In this document: piece by piece, positions 1 to 7,166 of the stretch
Layout of the letters: each line of letters begins with the position of its first letter
How positions within the stretch are numbered: position 1 is the first letter of the stretch
NCBI GenBank assembly: GCA_937872275.1
Contig: CALMSE010000083.1
Span: forward strand, 1 to 9,797
Reading direction: 5' to 3'
DNA from: an uncultured Leucobacter sp.
GTDB lineage: Bacteria; Actinomycetota; Actinomycetes; Actinomycetales; Microbacteriaceae
DNA length: 9,797 bases
The notes under the pieces: model-generated
What the model was told of the DNA's origin: nothing
The model's input: only the letters and a program-made list of their open reading frames with translations
Database searches by the model: none
Translations under genes and position numbers: made by a program

Positions 1-47
1 ATTCCCCTCTCACGGCGGTAACGCGGGTTCGAATCCCGCTGGGGTCA
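1..47 (+). tRNA. tRNA-Glu (CTC), 5' end cut off by window edge
   Basis: This is the 3' part of a tRNA. The T arm is clear: stem GCGGG (23-27), loop TTCGAAT (28-34), stem CCCGC (35-39). It is followed by a seven-base acceptor strand TGGGGTC (40-46) and discriminator A47. CC follows but then G, so the terminal CCA is not encoded, as is common in actinobacteria. The anticodon loop CTCTCAC (7-13) gives anticodon CTC at 9-11, decoding GAG (Glu). The acceptor strand would pair with a 5' GACCCCA or GGCCCCA outside the window. The 5' side of the anticodon stem (TTCCC, 2-6) pairs imperfectly with GGCGG (14-18): one C-C mismatch and two G-T pairs. This is odd for a functional tRNA, and the D arm cannot be checked. 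The Glu identity rests only on the anticodon. Confidence 0.85.
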
Positions 48-51
48 CCGA

Positions 52-79
52 GAAGCCCCCTCCGAATGGAGGGGGCTTC
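52..79. terminator. GC-rich stem-loop, possible bidirectional terminator
   Basis: There is a perfect 12-bp inverted repeat: GAAGCCCCCTCC (52-63), loop GAAT (64-67), GGAGGGGGCTTC (68-79). It lies 4 bp after the tRNA discriminator base and 61 bp before the stop codon of the converging minus-strand gene, so it could end transcription from both sides. There is no T tract on either side, so it is not a textbook intrinsic terminator. T-poor hairpins are common at actinobacterial 3' ends. The stem is clear; the function is inferred from its position. Confidence 0.7.
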
Positions 80-140
80 GTCGTCGGAACGGGTCCCACC
101 CGCTCAGCCGGCTACGGGCCGCCGCCCTGCGCACCGTCGC

Positions 141-638
141 TCAGCGCAGCACCTCGACGAGGGCGACCCAGGAGACCACGATCGCGGCGATGACCGCCAG
201 GATGCAGCCCGCCGCGCCCAGGTAGAGCCCCGCGGGGTGGCCCATCAGCACCGCGACGCCGCTCGCCAGATAGGCGACCACCGGCAGGAACCCCAGCACC
301 GACTTCGGCACCTTGGCGCGGGCCGCGGGGTCGTGATCGGAGAGGATCGCCCGCGCGGCGTTCACCTGGAACACGGCGGACCCGGCCGTCGCGACGACGA
401 GGATCGCGCCGAGCCACGGCGCGGTGATCCCCGGGACGAGGGCGAGCCCCGAGGCGATGAGAGCCAGCACGAGCGACGCGATCCCCGAGGCCAGTCGGGC
501 GATCAGGCTGCTGCTGCCCAACTCGATGATCTTCGCGATGTTCACGCTCGCGGCGACGATCACGAGCCCGGCCAGAGCGGCGGTCGCGCCGACCATGGCG
601 ACGTTGAACCCGGACCAGGCCTGCAGCGATTCCTCCAT
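141..638 (-). CDS. small integral membrane protein of unknown function (165 aa)
   Basis: The 165-residue protein is strongly hydrophobic. It has about five membrane segments, near residues 11-33, 43-67, 72-92, 113-133 and 138-162. A short hydrophilic loop rich in D, R and K (SDHDPAARAKVPKS, about 100-113) lies between the third and fourth. I do not recognise a family or any catalytic motif, so no function is assigned. The reading frame stays open far upstream, but the ATG at 638 fits best: the hydrophobic pattern starts just after it, and the upstream frame is the R/A-rich shadow of the transporter gene. No Shine-Dalgarno sequence precedes this ATG. A -10-like TACTAT sits six bases before it, suggesting a leaderless transcript. 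It lies 23 bp downstream of the major facilitator gene on the same strand, so it may also be read as the second gene of that unit. Confidence 0.75.
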   Translation of the reverse strand: MEESLQAWSGFNVAMVGATAALAGLVIVAASVNIAKIIELGSSSLIARLASGIASLVLALIASGLALVPGITAPWLGAILVVATAGSAVFQVNAARAILSDHDPAARAKVPKSVLGFLPVVAYLASGVAVLMGHPAGLYLGAAGCILAVIAAIVVSWVALVEVLR

Positions 639-643
639 GCGCG

Positions 644-650
644 GATAGTA
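644..650 (-). promoter_or_regulatory. putative leaderless promoter -10 element for the 165-aa membrane protein
   Basis: On the minus strand the ATG at 638 is preceded by TACTAT and exactly six bases (CCGCGC). This is the spacing expected when transcription begins at the A of the start codon. The hexamer fits the actinobacterial TANNNT -10 consensus. Only a weak -35 candidate (GACCAC or overlapping) is visible about 17-18 bp further upstream, inside the end of the transporter gene. The absence of any purine-rich ribosome binding site before this ATG supports a leaderless arrangement. This is an inference from sequence only. Confidence 0.45.
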
Positions 651-661
651 CCGCAGGAGGC

Positions 662-2098
662 TCAGCCCGTGGTCGGCGCGGCGGGCGCGATGGAGTCCGG
701 CCGCGGCATGGAGAGCGTCGCGGGCACGAGCAGCACGGCGATGACGGCTGCGGCCGTGAACACCGCCTGCGTCGCCGAGACGATCGTGTCGAAGTCGTGC
801 TCCCCGGCGCCCGCGGCGATGATCGAGTTCGATATCGCGCCCAGCACCGCGACGCCGACCGCGCTGCCGATCGCGCGCGCGAGCACGTTCATTCCGGTGG
901 TCGCACCGCGCTCCTCCCACTGCACCGAGGATTGCGCGGCGATGAGGGTCGGCGCCGCGATCCACCCGAGCCCGAAGCCGATGACGAAGGTCACGGCGGC
1001 GACGGTCACGGGGTGCGGCCAGGGGGTCGCGAGCGCGAGCGCGATCGCGCCGACCGAGGTGATCGAGCAGCCGAGAAGCGCGGTGAAGCGGAAGCCGCGG
1101 CGCATGTAGATGCGGCCCGACTGCGACGAGGCGATCGCCCACCCCACGATGAAGGCCGCGACCGCGAGGCCCGAGAGGAGCGGGGGCACCCCGATCGAGT
1201 TCTCGAGGTAGGTGGGGGCGAAGCTGGTGATGCCGGTGAGGAGCGCTCCCACGCCCAGGGCGACGAGCGTCGTGCTCCAGATGATGGGGCGCCGGATGAG
1301 CGCGAGATCGAGGATCGGCTCGGCCGCCCGCGACTCGATGAGGAGGAACGCGATGAGCGCCGCCGCCCCGAGGCCGAAGACGGCGAGGCTCTGGGCCGAG
1401 ATCCAGGGCCACGCGTTCCCGCCTTCGAGCAGGCCCAGGATGAGCGAGGCCAAGCCGATGGCGAGCGTCGTGGCGCCCGCGTAGTCGATGCGCCGCCGCT
1501 GCGACTCCCGCCGCTCGTGGTACTTGCGCAGCAGCCTCCAGGCCGCGAGCAGGCACAGGGGCACGTTCACGAAGAAGATCCAGCGCCAGGAGAGGAACTG
1601 CGAGAAGAGCCCGCCGAGGGTGGGGCCGAGCACCGACGCGATCGCCCACACGCTCGCGAGGTAGCCCTGCACCCGGGCGCGCTCCGCGACCGTGTAGATG
1701 TCGCCGACGATGGTGACCGCCATCGGCTGCACGGCCCCGGCGCCGAGCCCCTGGAGCGCGCGGAAGGCGATGAGCGCGGTCATGTTCCAGGCGAGGCCGC
1801 AGAGCACGGAGCCCACGAGGAAGAGCCCGATCCCGAACAGGATCACGGGTTTGCGGCCGATGGTGTCGGAGAGCTTCGAGTAGATGGGCACCGAGACGGC
1901 CTGCGCGAGCAGGTAGATCGAGAACAGCCAGGGGAATTGGGCGAAGCCGCCGAGATCGCCCACGATGCTCGGCACGGAGGTCGCGAGGATCGTCGAGTCG
2001 ACGGCGATGAGGCCCGTGCTCAGCATCGCTGCGAGCAGCACGGGCCCTCGCTCGGACCGGAATCCGACCGTCCGTCCGCGGCTGTCTGCGTTACCCAC
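662..2098 (-). CDS. MFS drug-type exporter, DHA2 family (14-TM)
   Basis: The 478-residue membrane transporter is predicted to export small, probably lipophilic or cationic, compounds in exchange for protons; the substrate cannot be read from sequence. Major facilitator hallmarks appear in order: a motif-D-like VDSTILATSVPSI in the first membrane helix (about 33-45, with D34), motif A KLSDTIGRKP (75-84), motif B RALQGLGAG (113-121), the antiporter motif C GPTLGG (158-163), and SWRWIFFVNVP (170-180), typical of DHA2 proteins. The length and hydrophobic pattern fit about 14 segments. A basic loop, RRESQRRRIDYAG (about 196-208), follows the first six. The start used is GTG at 2096-2098, with no good ribosome binding site. 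GTG at residue 20 (SERGPVLL) is an alternative that would leave little before helix 1. It is transcribed divergently from argC and is followed by the 165-aa membrane protein. No TetR or MarR regulator gene lies in the window. Confidence 0.9.
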   Translation of the reverse strand: MGNADSRGRTVGFRSERGPVLLAAMLSTGLIAVDSTILATSVPSIVGDLGGFAQFPWLFSIYLLAQAVSVPIYSKLSDTIGRKPVILFGIGLFLVGSVLCGLAWNMTALIAFRALQGLGAGAVQPMAVTIVGDIYTVAERARVQGYLASVWAIASVLGPTLGGLFSQFLSWRWIFFVNVPLCLLAAWRLLRKYHERRESQRRRIDYAGATTLAIGLASLILGLLEGGNAWPWISAQSLAVFGLGAAALIAFLLIESRAAEPILDLALIRRPIIWSTTLVALGVGALLTGITSFAPTYLENSIGVPPLLSGLAVAAFIVGWAIASSQSGRIYMRRGFRFTALLGCSITSVGAIALALATPWPHPVTVAAVTFVIGFGLGWIAAPTLIAAQSSVQWEERGATTGMNVLARAIGSAVGVAVLGAISNSIIAAGAGEHDFDTIVSATQAVFTAAAVIAVLLVPATLSMPRPDSIAPAAPTTG

Positions 2099-2166
2099 TC
2101 GTCGAAATGATCCCGGCCGTGCTCCCCGATGCGCGCCTCGGCGCGCTTCTCGGAGGAGCGCGCGGC

Positions 2167-2195
2167 GTCATAGCGAAGCGTACACCTCGCCGCAA
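2167..2195 (-). promoter_or_regulatory. putative sigma-70-type promoter for the MFS gene
   Basis: On the minus strand there is TTGCGG (2190-2195), a 17-bp spacer, and TATGAC (2167-2172). Hexamers and spacing fit a housekeeping promoter reading toward the MFS start at 2098. Transcription would begin near 2160, leaving about 60 bases of leader. The -35 box lies within the region that must also hold the divergent argC promoter, so the two could interfere with each other. No argC promoter of similar quality is visible; a weak CAGAAT at 2199-2204 on the plus strand is the best candidate. Confidence 0.45.
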
Positions 2196-2236
2196 TGCCA
2201 GAATGGAGGTGACGTCGAGAGTCAGGATGGTTCACT

Positions 2237-3298
2237 ATGGCCTTTTCCGTAGCGGTGGCGGGCGCGAGCGGGTACGCGGGCGGCGAGCTGCTGCGCCTGC
2301 TGGCCGGGCATCCGCAGTTCGAGCTGCGCACGGTCACCGGGCATTCGAGCGCCGGCAGCCCGCTGATCGAGCACCAGCCCCATCTGCGCTCGCTCGCGCA
2401 TCTCGTGCTGCAGGAGACGACGCCGAAGGTGCTCGACGGGCACGACATCGTGTTCTTCGCGCTTCCGCACGGCGCCTCGGGCGAGCTCACCGCGCAGCTG
2501 GGCGATGTGCGGCTCGCGGTCGACTGCGGGGCGGATCATCGCCTGCGCGACACCGCCGACTGGGAGCGGTTCTACGGCGGCGAGCATCACGGGCACTGGA
2601 CGTACGGCGTACCGGAGCTGCCGGTGCTGGGGGAGGACGGCGAGCGGCTGAAGCAGCGCGAGGCATTGCGCGGCGCATCGCGGATCGCGGCGCCTGGCTG
2701 CAACGCGAGCACCGTGGCGCTCTCGCTCGCCCCCGGGGTCGCGGCGGGGGTCATCGAGCCGGTCGACCTCGTCAGCGTGCTGGCGGTCGGGCCGAGCGGC
2801 GCGGGGAAGGCCGCGAAGACCCACCTGCTCGGGGCGGAGCTCATGGGCACCGCGAACCCGTACGCGGTGGGCGGCACGCATCGGCACATCCCCGAGATCG
2901 CTCAGGCGCTGCGCGACGCGGGCGCCGCGCAGCGGCCCACGATCAGCTTCACCCCGGTGCTCGTGCCGATGAGCCGCGGCATCCTCGCGACCTCGACCGC
3001 TCGCATCGTGCCGGGGACGAGCGCCGCCGAGGTCCGCGCGGCGTGGGAGGAGGCGTACGCGGGCGAGCCCTTCGTGCAGCTGCTGCCCGAGGGATCCTTC
3101 CCGCGCACCGCCGACACGCTCGGCGCCAACACGTGCCTCCTGGGCCTCGCGGTCGACGAGTCCGCGGGCCGCGTCGTCGTGGTCGCGGCCCTCGACAACC
3201 TCGCCAAGGGCACGGCCGGCGCCGCGATCCAGTCGGCCAACATCGCCCTCGGTCTCGACGAGACCCTGGGCCTCAGCGTGAACGGGGTCGCCCCGTGA
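2237..3298 (+). CDS. argC: N-acetyl-gamma-glutamyl-phosphate reductase
   Basis: This enzyme performs the third step of acetylated arginine synthesis: NADPH-dependent reduction of N-acetylglutamyl 5-phosphate, made by ArgB, to N-acetylglutamate 5-semialdehyde. It is cytosolic. The N-terminal nucleotide-binding motif is [14 protein letters not shown] (9-22). [12 protein letters not shown] (73-84) is a family signature. The catalytic cysteine is Cys155 in [15 protein letters not shown] (185-191), GTHRHIPEI (213-221, with the conserved histidine region) and [12 protein letters not shown] (321-332) are also typical. At 353 aa the length is normal. The ATG at 2237 starts right at the Rossmann fold, with AGGA at 2224-2227 as a modest ribosome binding site. 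Its TGA overlaps the GTG of argJ, so the two are translationally coupled. It is the first gene of the argCJB set and is divergent from the MFS exporter. Confidence 0.97.
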   Translation: MAFSVAVAGASGYAGGELLRLLAGHPQFELRTVTGHSSAGSPLIEHQPHLRSLAHLVLQETTPKVLDGHDIVFFALPHGASGELTAQLGDVRLAVDCGADHRLRDTADWERFYGGEHHGHWTYGVPELPVLGEDGERLKQREALRGASRIAAPGCNASTVALSLAPGVAAGVIEPVDLVSVLAVGPSGAGKAAKTHLLGAELMGTANPYAVGGTHRHIPEIAQALRDAGAAQRPTISFTPVLVPMSRGILATSTARIVPGTSAAEVRAAWEEAYAGEPFVQLLPEGSFPRTADTLGANTCLLGLAVDESAGRVVVVAALDNLAKGTAGAAIQSANIALGLDETLGLSVNGVAP

Positions 3299-4494
3299 CA
3301 GTGACCGCACCCCTGGGCTTCCGCTCGGCCGGCATCGCCGTCGGCCTGAAGTCCACCGGCAAGCCCGACCTCGCCCTCGTCGTCAACGACGGTCCCCGGC
3401 GCGCGAGCGCCGCCGTGTTCACGAGCAATCGGGCGCAGGCGAACCCCATCCTGTGGAGCCGCCTCGTCGCCCGGAACGGGCCGGCGCGCGCGATCGTGCT
3501 GAACTCGGGCGGCGCCAACTGCTTCACCGGCGACTTCGGCTACGAGACGACCCGGCTCACCGCGGAGGCGGTCGCGGCGGCGCTCACGGCGGAGGGGCTC
3601 TCGGCCGACGCCGATCCGCTCACCGCCGACCCGGTGAGCGCCGAGCGCGTGCTCGTCTGCTCCACGGGCCTCATCGGCACCGGCGACCAGGCCTTCCGCG
3701 ACAAGATCGTCGGCGGCATCCCCGACCTCGTCGGTGCGCTCTCGGCCGACGACGAGACGGCCCCGGCCGCGATCATGACGACCGACTCGGTGCGGAAGAC
3801 CGCCGTGCACCGGGGCGACGGCTGGACGATCGGTGCGATGGCGAAGGGGGCCGGCATGCTGGCGCCCGGCCTCGCCACGATGCTCGTGGTCGTGACGACC
3901 GATGCGGTGCTCGACGACGGGATCGCGGATCGCGCCCTGCGGGCCGCCACCTCGGTCAGCTTCGACCGGCTCGACAGCGACGGCTGCATGTCGACGAACG
4001 ACCAGGTGACGCTGCTGGCGTCTGGCGCGAGCGGCGTCGCGCCAGACGAAGCGGTGTTCGCCGCGGCGCTCGCCGCCGTCTGCGATGAGCTCGCGGCCCA
4101 GCTGCAGGCCGACGCCGAGGGGGCGAGCCACGACATCGACATCGAGGTGCGGGGGGCCGCGAGCGTCGCGGACGCCGTCGAGGTGGGGCGATCCGTCGCC
4201 CGCAACAACCTCTTCAAGGCGGCCATCTTCGGCAACGACCCGAACTGGGGGCGGGTGCTCGCCGCGATCGGCACGACGGACGCTGCGTTCGACCCCTACC
4301 GGGTCGATGTCAGCTTCAACGGGGTGCGCCTCTGCCATGCGGGCGGCCCCGACCGCCCGGTCGAGGAGTGCGACCTGGCGCCGCGCCGCACGCTGGTCGA
4401 GATCGAGCTCTTCGCGGGCGAGCACGCCGCGACCGTGCGCACGAACGACCTCACGCACGACTACGTGCACGAGAACAGCGCCTACTCGAGCTAG
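3295..4494 (+). CDS. argJ: bifunctional glutamate N-acetyltransferase / ornithine acetyltransferase
   Basis: ArgJ moves the acetyl group from N-acetylornithine to glutamate, releasing ornithine and recycling the acetyl group; bifunctional forms can also use acetyl-CoA. The 399-aa precursor is normally self-cleaved into alpha and beta chains before the nucleophilic threonine. Here this is Ala194/Thr195 in [15 protein letters not shown] (183-197). Other family features are [12 protein letters not shown] (68-79), the oxyanion-hole region CSTGLIG (122-128), [20 protein letters not shown] (307-326) and the conserved C-terminal end [14 protein letters not shown]. Where many ArgJ proteins have EGATK, this one has EGASH (275-279), which I believe is common in actinobacteria. 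The start is GTG 3295, which overlaps the argC stop (GTGA); a second in-frame GTG lies at 3301. The long upstream extension of the open frame is argC read out of frame. Whether it is mono- or bifunctional cannot be decided from sequence alone. Confidence 0.96.
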   Translation: MTVTAPLGFRSAGIAVGLKSTGKPDLALVVNDGPRRASAAVFTSNRAQANPILWSRLVARNGPARAIVLNSGGANCFTGDFGYETTRLTAEAVAAALTAEGLSADADPLTADPVSAERVLVCSTGLIGTGDQAFRDKIVGGIPDLVGALSADDETAPAAIMTTDSVRKTAVHRGDGWTIGAMAKGAGMLAPGLATMLVVVTTDAVLDDGIADRALRAATSVSFDRLDSDGCMSTNDQVTLLASGASGVAPDEAVFAAALAAVCDELAAQLQADAEGASHDIDIEVRGAASVADAVEVGRSVARNNLFKAAIFGNDPNWGRVLAAIGTTDAAFDPYRVDVSFNGVRLCHAGGPDRPVEECDLAPRRTLVEIELFAGEHAATVRTNDLTHDYVHENSAYSS

Positions 4495-4498
4495 GGAG
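4493..4498 (+). promoter_or_regulatory. ribosome binding site setting the argB start
   Basis: AGGGAG lies four bases before ATG 4503 and begins within the argJ stop codon (TAG 4492-4494). It selects 4503 over the upstream in-frame start at 4368, which is inside argJ. The argJ-argB gap is only eight bases. Confidence 0.8.
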
Positions 4499-4502
4499 CA
4501 CG

Positions 4503-5405
4503 ATGAGCAACACCACGACGACCCTGGCGCACGAGGAGGCCGCGGCGAAGGCCGAGGTGCTGATCGAGTCGCTGCCCTGGCTGAAGAAGTTTCGCGATGC
4601 CGTCATCGTGATCAAGTTCGGGGGCAATGCGATGGTCGACGAGGCGCTCCTGCGCGCCTTCGCCGAAGACGTGGTGTACCTGCGCCTCGCGGGCATCCGC
4701 CCGGTCGTCGTGCACGGCGGCGGGCCGCAGATCACCGACATGCTGGGGCGCCTCGGCATCGAGAGCGAGTTCAAGGGCGGCTATCGGGTGACGACGCCCG
4801 AGGCGATGGACGTGGTGCGCATGGTGCTCACCGGCAAGGTGAACCCGGAACTGGTGGATCGCATCAACACGCACGGCCCGCTCGCCGCCGGCACGACGGG
4901 GGAGGACGCCGGCCTCTTCATCGGCCGTCGCCGCTCGCCCCTCGAGGTCGACGGCGAGCTCGTCGACCTGGGCCTCGTCGGCGATGTCGTCGACGTGCGC
5001 CCGGAGCCCGTGCTCGCGCTGCTCGACGCGGGGCTGATCCCGGTCGTCGCCGGCATCGCGCCCGACGCCGACCGCCCGGGCGACTCGCTGAACGTCAACG
5101 CCGACGCCGCCGCCTCGGCGCTCGCGACGGCGCTCGGCGCGGAGAAGCTCGTCATCCTCACCGACGTGGCGGGACTCTACGCGAACTGGCCCGACCGGGA
5201 TTCGCTCGTGTCGAGCATCGGCGCGGAGGAGCTCGAGCAGATGCTGCCCGGACTCGAGTCGGGCATGATCCCGAAGATGCGCGCCTGCCTCGACGCGGTG
5301 CGCGGCGGCGTGCCGAAGGCCGCCATCATCGACGGCCGCGAGCCGCACTCGGTGCTGCTCGAGATCTTCACCGACCGCGGGGTCGGCACGGAAGTGACGT
5401 CGTGA
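4503..5405 (+). CDS. argB: N-acetylglutamate kinase
   Basis: ArgB phosphorylates N-acetylglutamate with ATP, giving the substrate for ArgC. It is usually the feedback-controlled step when ArgJ recycles acetyl groups. The 300-aa protein belongs to the amino-acid kinase family. Visible motifs are [11 protein letters not shown] (34-44, phosphate/ATP-binding lysine), [10 protein letters not shown] (68-77), GLVGDVVDV (157-165), the substrate and nucleotide region [14 protein letters not shown] (195-208), LTDVAGLY (219-226) and GMIPKM (254-259). The roughly 25-residue N-terminal helix ([20 protein letters not shown], 11-30) and [16 protein letters not shown] (90-105) are features of arginine-inhibited hexameric kinases, so arginine feedback is likely. 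The stop TGA at 5403-5405 is followed at once by ATG (5406), but that frame is a 17-codon ORF that I do not call. argD does not follow; a pilus ATPase gene does. Confidence 0.97.
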   Translation: MSNTTTTLAHEEAAAKAEVLIESLPWLKKFRDAVIVIKFGGNAMVDEALLRAFAEDVVYLRLAGIRPVVVHGGGPQITDMLGRLGIESEFKGGYRVTTPEAMDVVRMVLTGKVNPELVDRINTHGPLAAGTTGEDAGLFIGRRRSPLEVDGELVDLGLVGDVVDVRPEPVLALLDAGLIPVVAGIAPDADRPGDSLNVNADAAASALATALGAEKLVILTDVAGLYANWPDRDSLVSSIGAEELEQMLPGLESGMIPKMRACLDAVRGGVPKAAIIDGREPHSVLLEIFTDRGVGTEVTS

Positions 5406-5407
5406 AT

Positions 5408-5433
5408 GCGACACCGTGAAAGCGACACCGTGA
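5408..5433 (+). repeat. 12-bp tandem direct repeat in the argB-pilB gap
   Basis: GCGACACCGTGA occurs at 5408-5419 and again at 5422-5433, with AA between (period 14). It fills most of the 38-bp space between the argB stop and the pilB start. Both copies are exact. The second copy runs into the G-run ribosome binding site of pilB (5432-5439). It could be a local slippage duplication or a scar of rearrangement; nothing shows that it binds a protein. Confidence 0.85.
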
Positions 5434-5443
5434 GGGGGGCGTC

Positions 5444-7108
5444 ATGCGCCGCGTTCTGAAGCTGCTCGTGCTGAACGGCACGATTCCGCAGCAGACGCTC
5501 GACGACGTGGTCGCCCAGGTCGGCGAGCGCCGGGCCGAGCGCGAGCTGCTGCGCCGCGGCGTGATCACCGAGGAGCAGCTGGCGCGCACCCTGGCCTACA
5601 CGCACGCGCTGCGGTACGTCGACCTGAACGAGGCCGAGATCGACCCGCTCGCGATCGGAGTGCTCTCCGCCGAGCTCTGCCGGCGCCATATGGTGCTGCC
5701 GATCGCGAGATCGACGAACGAGCTGACGCTGGCCGTGGTCGATCCCGACGACATCATCGCCCTCGACGACGTCGCCGGCATGACGGGGCTCTCGGTGCGG
5801 CCGGTGATCACCACCCGGGAGGGCATGGCGCAGGCGCTCGACCGCTATCTGCGTCACGACAACGAGATCGCCGACCTCTCGAGCGAGCTGAGCGCGACCG
5901 CGGCGACGCTCGGGGGAGCCGATGCGACCGAAAGCCTCGACAGCGACGACGACGAGGTGCCGATCGTGCGCTTCGTCAACCTGATCGTGTCGCAGGCCAT
6001 CCAGGACCGGGCGAGCGACATCCACATCGACCCGACGGAGAAGCACCTGCGCGTGCGCTACCGCATCGACGGGGTGCTGAAGGACACGCAGGAGGGCCCG
6101 CTCAGCATCCGCGACGGCGTGATCTCGCGGCTCAAGATCATGAGCGGCATCGACATCGCCGAGAAGCGGCGGCCGCAGGACGGCCGCATCTCGGTGACGC
6201 ACAACGACCGCACGGTCGATCTGCGGGTGGCGACGCTGCCGACGGTGTGGGGCGAGAAGATCGTCATGCGCATCCTCGACAACTCGGCGCAGAAGCTGCG
6301 GCTGGGCGATCTGCACATGTCGCAGCGCAACCTCGAGGCGTTCTCGGAGTCGTTCCGCAAGCCGCACGGCATGGTGCTCGTGACCGGCCCGACCGGCTCG
6401 GGCAAGTCGACGACCCTGTACACGACGCTGACCGAGATCGCCCGACCCGAGATCAACGTGATCACGGTCGAGGATCCGGTCGAGTACCGCATGGAGGGCA
6501 TCAGCCAGATGCAGGTGAACCCGCGCGCCGGGCTGACCTTCGCCTCGGCGCTGCGCTCCATCCTGCGCGGCGATCCCGACGTGGTGCTCGTGGGCGAGGT
6601 GCGCGACTCGGAGACCGCGCGGATCAGCGTCGAGGCCGCGCTCACGGGCCACCTCGTGCTCTCGACCCTGCACACGAACGACGCTCCGAGCGCGATCACC
6701 CGCCTCGTCGAGATGGGCATCGAACCGTTCCTCATCGCCTCGGCGCTCGACTCGGTCGTCGCCCAGCGCCTGGCGCGCCGCCTGTGCGCCGAGTGCGTGG
6801 TGAGGCGGCCGGCCGATCCGCAGATCGTCGCGGACCTCGGCTTCCGCCTGCCCGCCGGAGGAGCGATGATCGGCGAGCCGCACGGCTGCCCCCGCTGCTC
6901 GGGCACCGGCTACCGGGGGCGGGTCGCCCTGCACGAGGTGATGCGCATGACGGAGGGCATCGAACGGCTCACGGTCGCGCGGGCCTCGGGCGTCGACATC
7001 CGCCGCCAAGCCATCGAAGAGGGGCTCGTCCCGCTGCGCGAAGACGGCTGGCAGAAAGTGCTCGGCGGGGTCACGAGCCTCGAAGAAGTGCTGCGCGTCG
7101 TCGCCTGA
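5444..7108 (+). CDS. pilB: type IV pilus assembly (extension) ATPase, PilB/GspE family
   Basis: This cytoplasmic hexameric ATPase is predicted to drive pilin polymerisation through the platform protein PilC. The 554 residues comprise an N-terminal MshEN/T2SSE_N-type domain (about 1-135), an acidic linker (DSDDDE, about 166-171) and the C-terminal secretion ATPase core. The core shows the DRASDIHIDP entry (188-197), Walker A GPTGSGKS (315-322, K321), an Asp box TVEDPVEYR (341-349), Walker B PDVVLVGEVRD (378-388, E385) and a His box TGHLVLSTLHTND (401-413). Two cysteine pairs (448/451 CAEC and 482/485 CPRC) form a zinc-binding motif as in GspE/PilB and absent from PilT, which supports the extension role. 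The start ATG 5444 is preceded four bases earlier by a six-G run (GAGGGGGG, 5432-5439). It is the first gene of the pilus set, and transcription may continue from argCJB. GspE of a type II secretion system is excluded mainly by the adjacent pilT and by the monoderm background. Confidence 0.95.
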   Translation: MRRVLKLLVLNGTIPQQTLDDVVAQVGERRAERELLRRGVITEEQLARTLAYTHALRYVDLNEAEIDPLAIGVLSAELCRRHMVLPIARSTNELTLAVVDPDDIIALDDVAGMTGLSVRPVITTREGMAQALDRYLRHDNEIADLSSELSATAATLGGADATESLDSDDDEVPIVRFVNLIVSQAIQDRASDIHIDPTEKHLRVRYRIDGVLKDTQEGPLSIRDGVISRLKIMSGIDIAEKRRPQDGRISVTHNDRTVDLRVATLPTVWGEKIVMRILDNSAQKLRLGDLHMSQRNLEAFSESFRKPHGMVLVTGPTGSGKSTTLYTTLTEIARPEINVITVEDPVEYRMEGISQMQVNPRAGLTFASALRSILRGDPDVVLVGEVRDSETARISVEAALTGHLVLSTLHTNDAPSAITRLVEMGIEPFLIASALDSVVAQRLARRLCAECVVRRPADPQIVADLGFRLPAGGAMIGEPHGCPRCSGTGYRGRVALHEVMRMTEGIERLTVARASGVDIRRQAIEEGLVPLREDGWQKVLGGVTSLEEVLRVVA

Positions 7109-7125
7109 AGCCGGGGCGGCACCGC

Positions 7126-7131
7126 TACACT
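7126..7131 (+). promoter_or_regulatory. possible -10 element for pilT
   Basis: TACACT (7126-7131, context GCTACACTC) lies in the 58-bp gap between pilB and pilT and fits the TANNNT -10 consensus. Transcription would start near 7138, about 29 bases before the pilT ATG. A matching -35 box is poor; the best candidates overlap the pilB stop (about 7102-7110). It may allow pilT to be expressed apart from pilB, but this is an inference. Confidence 0.35.
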
Positions 7132-7166
7132 CGGGGCGAATACCGGGCGCGAGTAGGGGGAACTCC

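Noticed and set aside
1..140. Integrated element at the tRNA 3' end
   Set aside because: No integrase gene, no repeat of the tRNA 3' end elsewhere in the window, and the neighbouring genes look ordinary for the host.
66..2110. Long plus-strand open frames opposite the MFS and membrane protein genes
   Set aside because: They translate to low-complexity R/G/E/D/A-rich sequence without domains, as expected for antisense frames of high-GC genes.
2181..2211. ArgR operator (ARG box) upstream of argC
   Set aside because: The GCAATGCCAGAATG stretch has loosely similar half-sites but no palindrome matching known ARG boxes.
5406..5459. 17-codon ORF starting at the ATG that abuts the argB stop
   Set aside because: It consists mostly of the tandem repeat and the pilB ribosome binding site, has no site of its own, and overlaps pilB.
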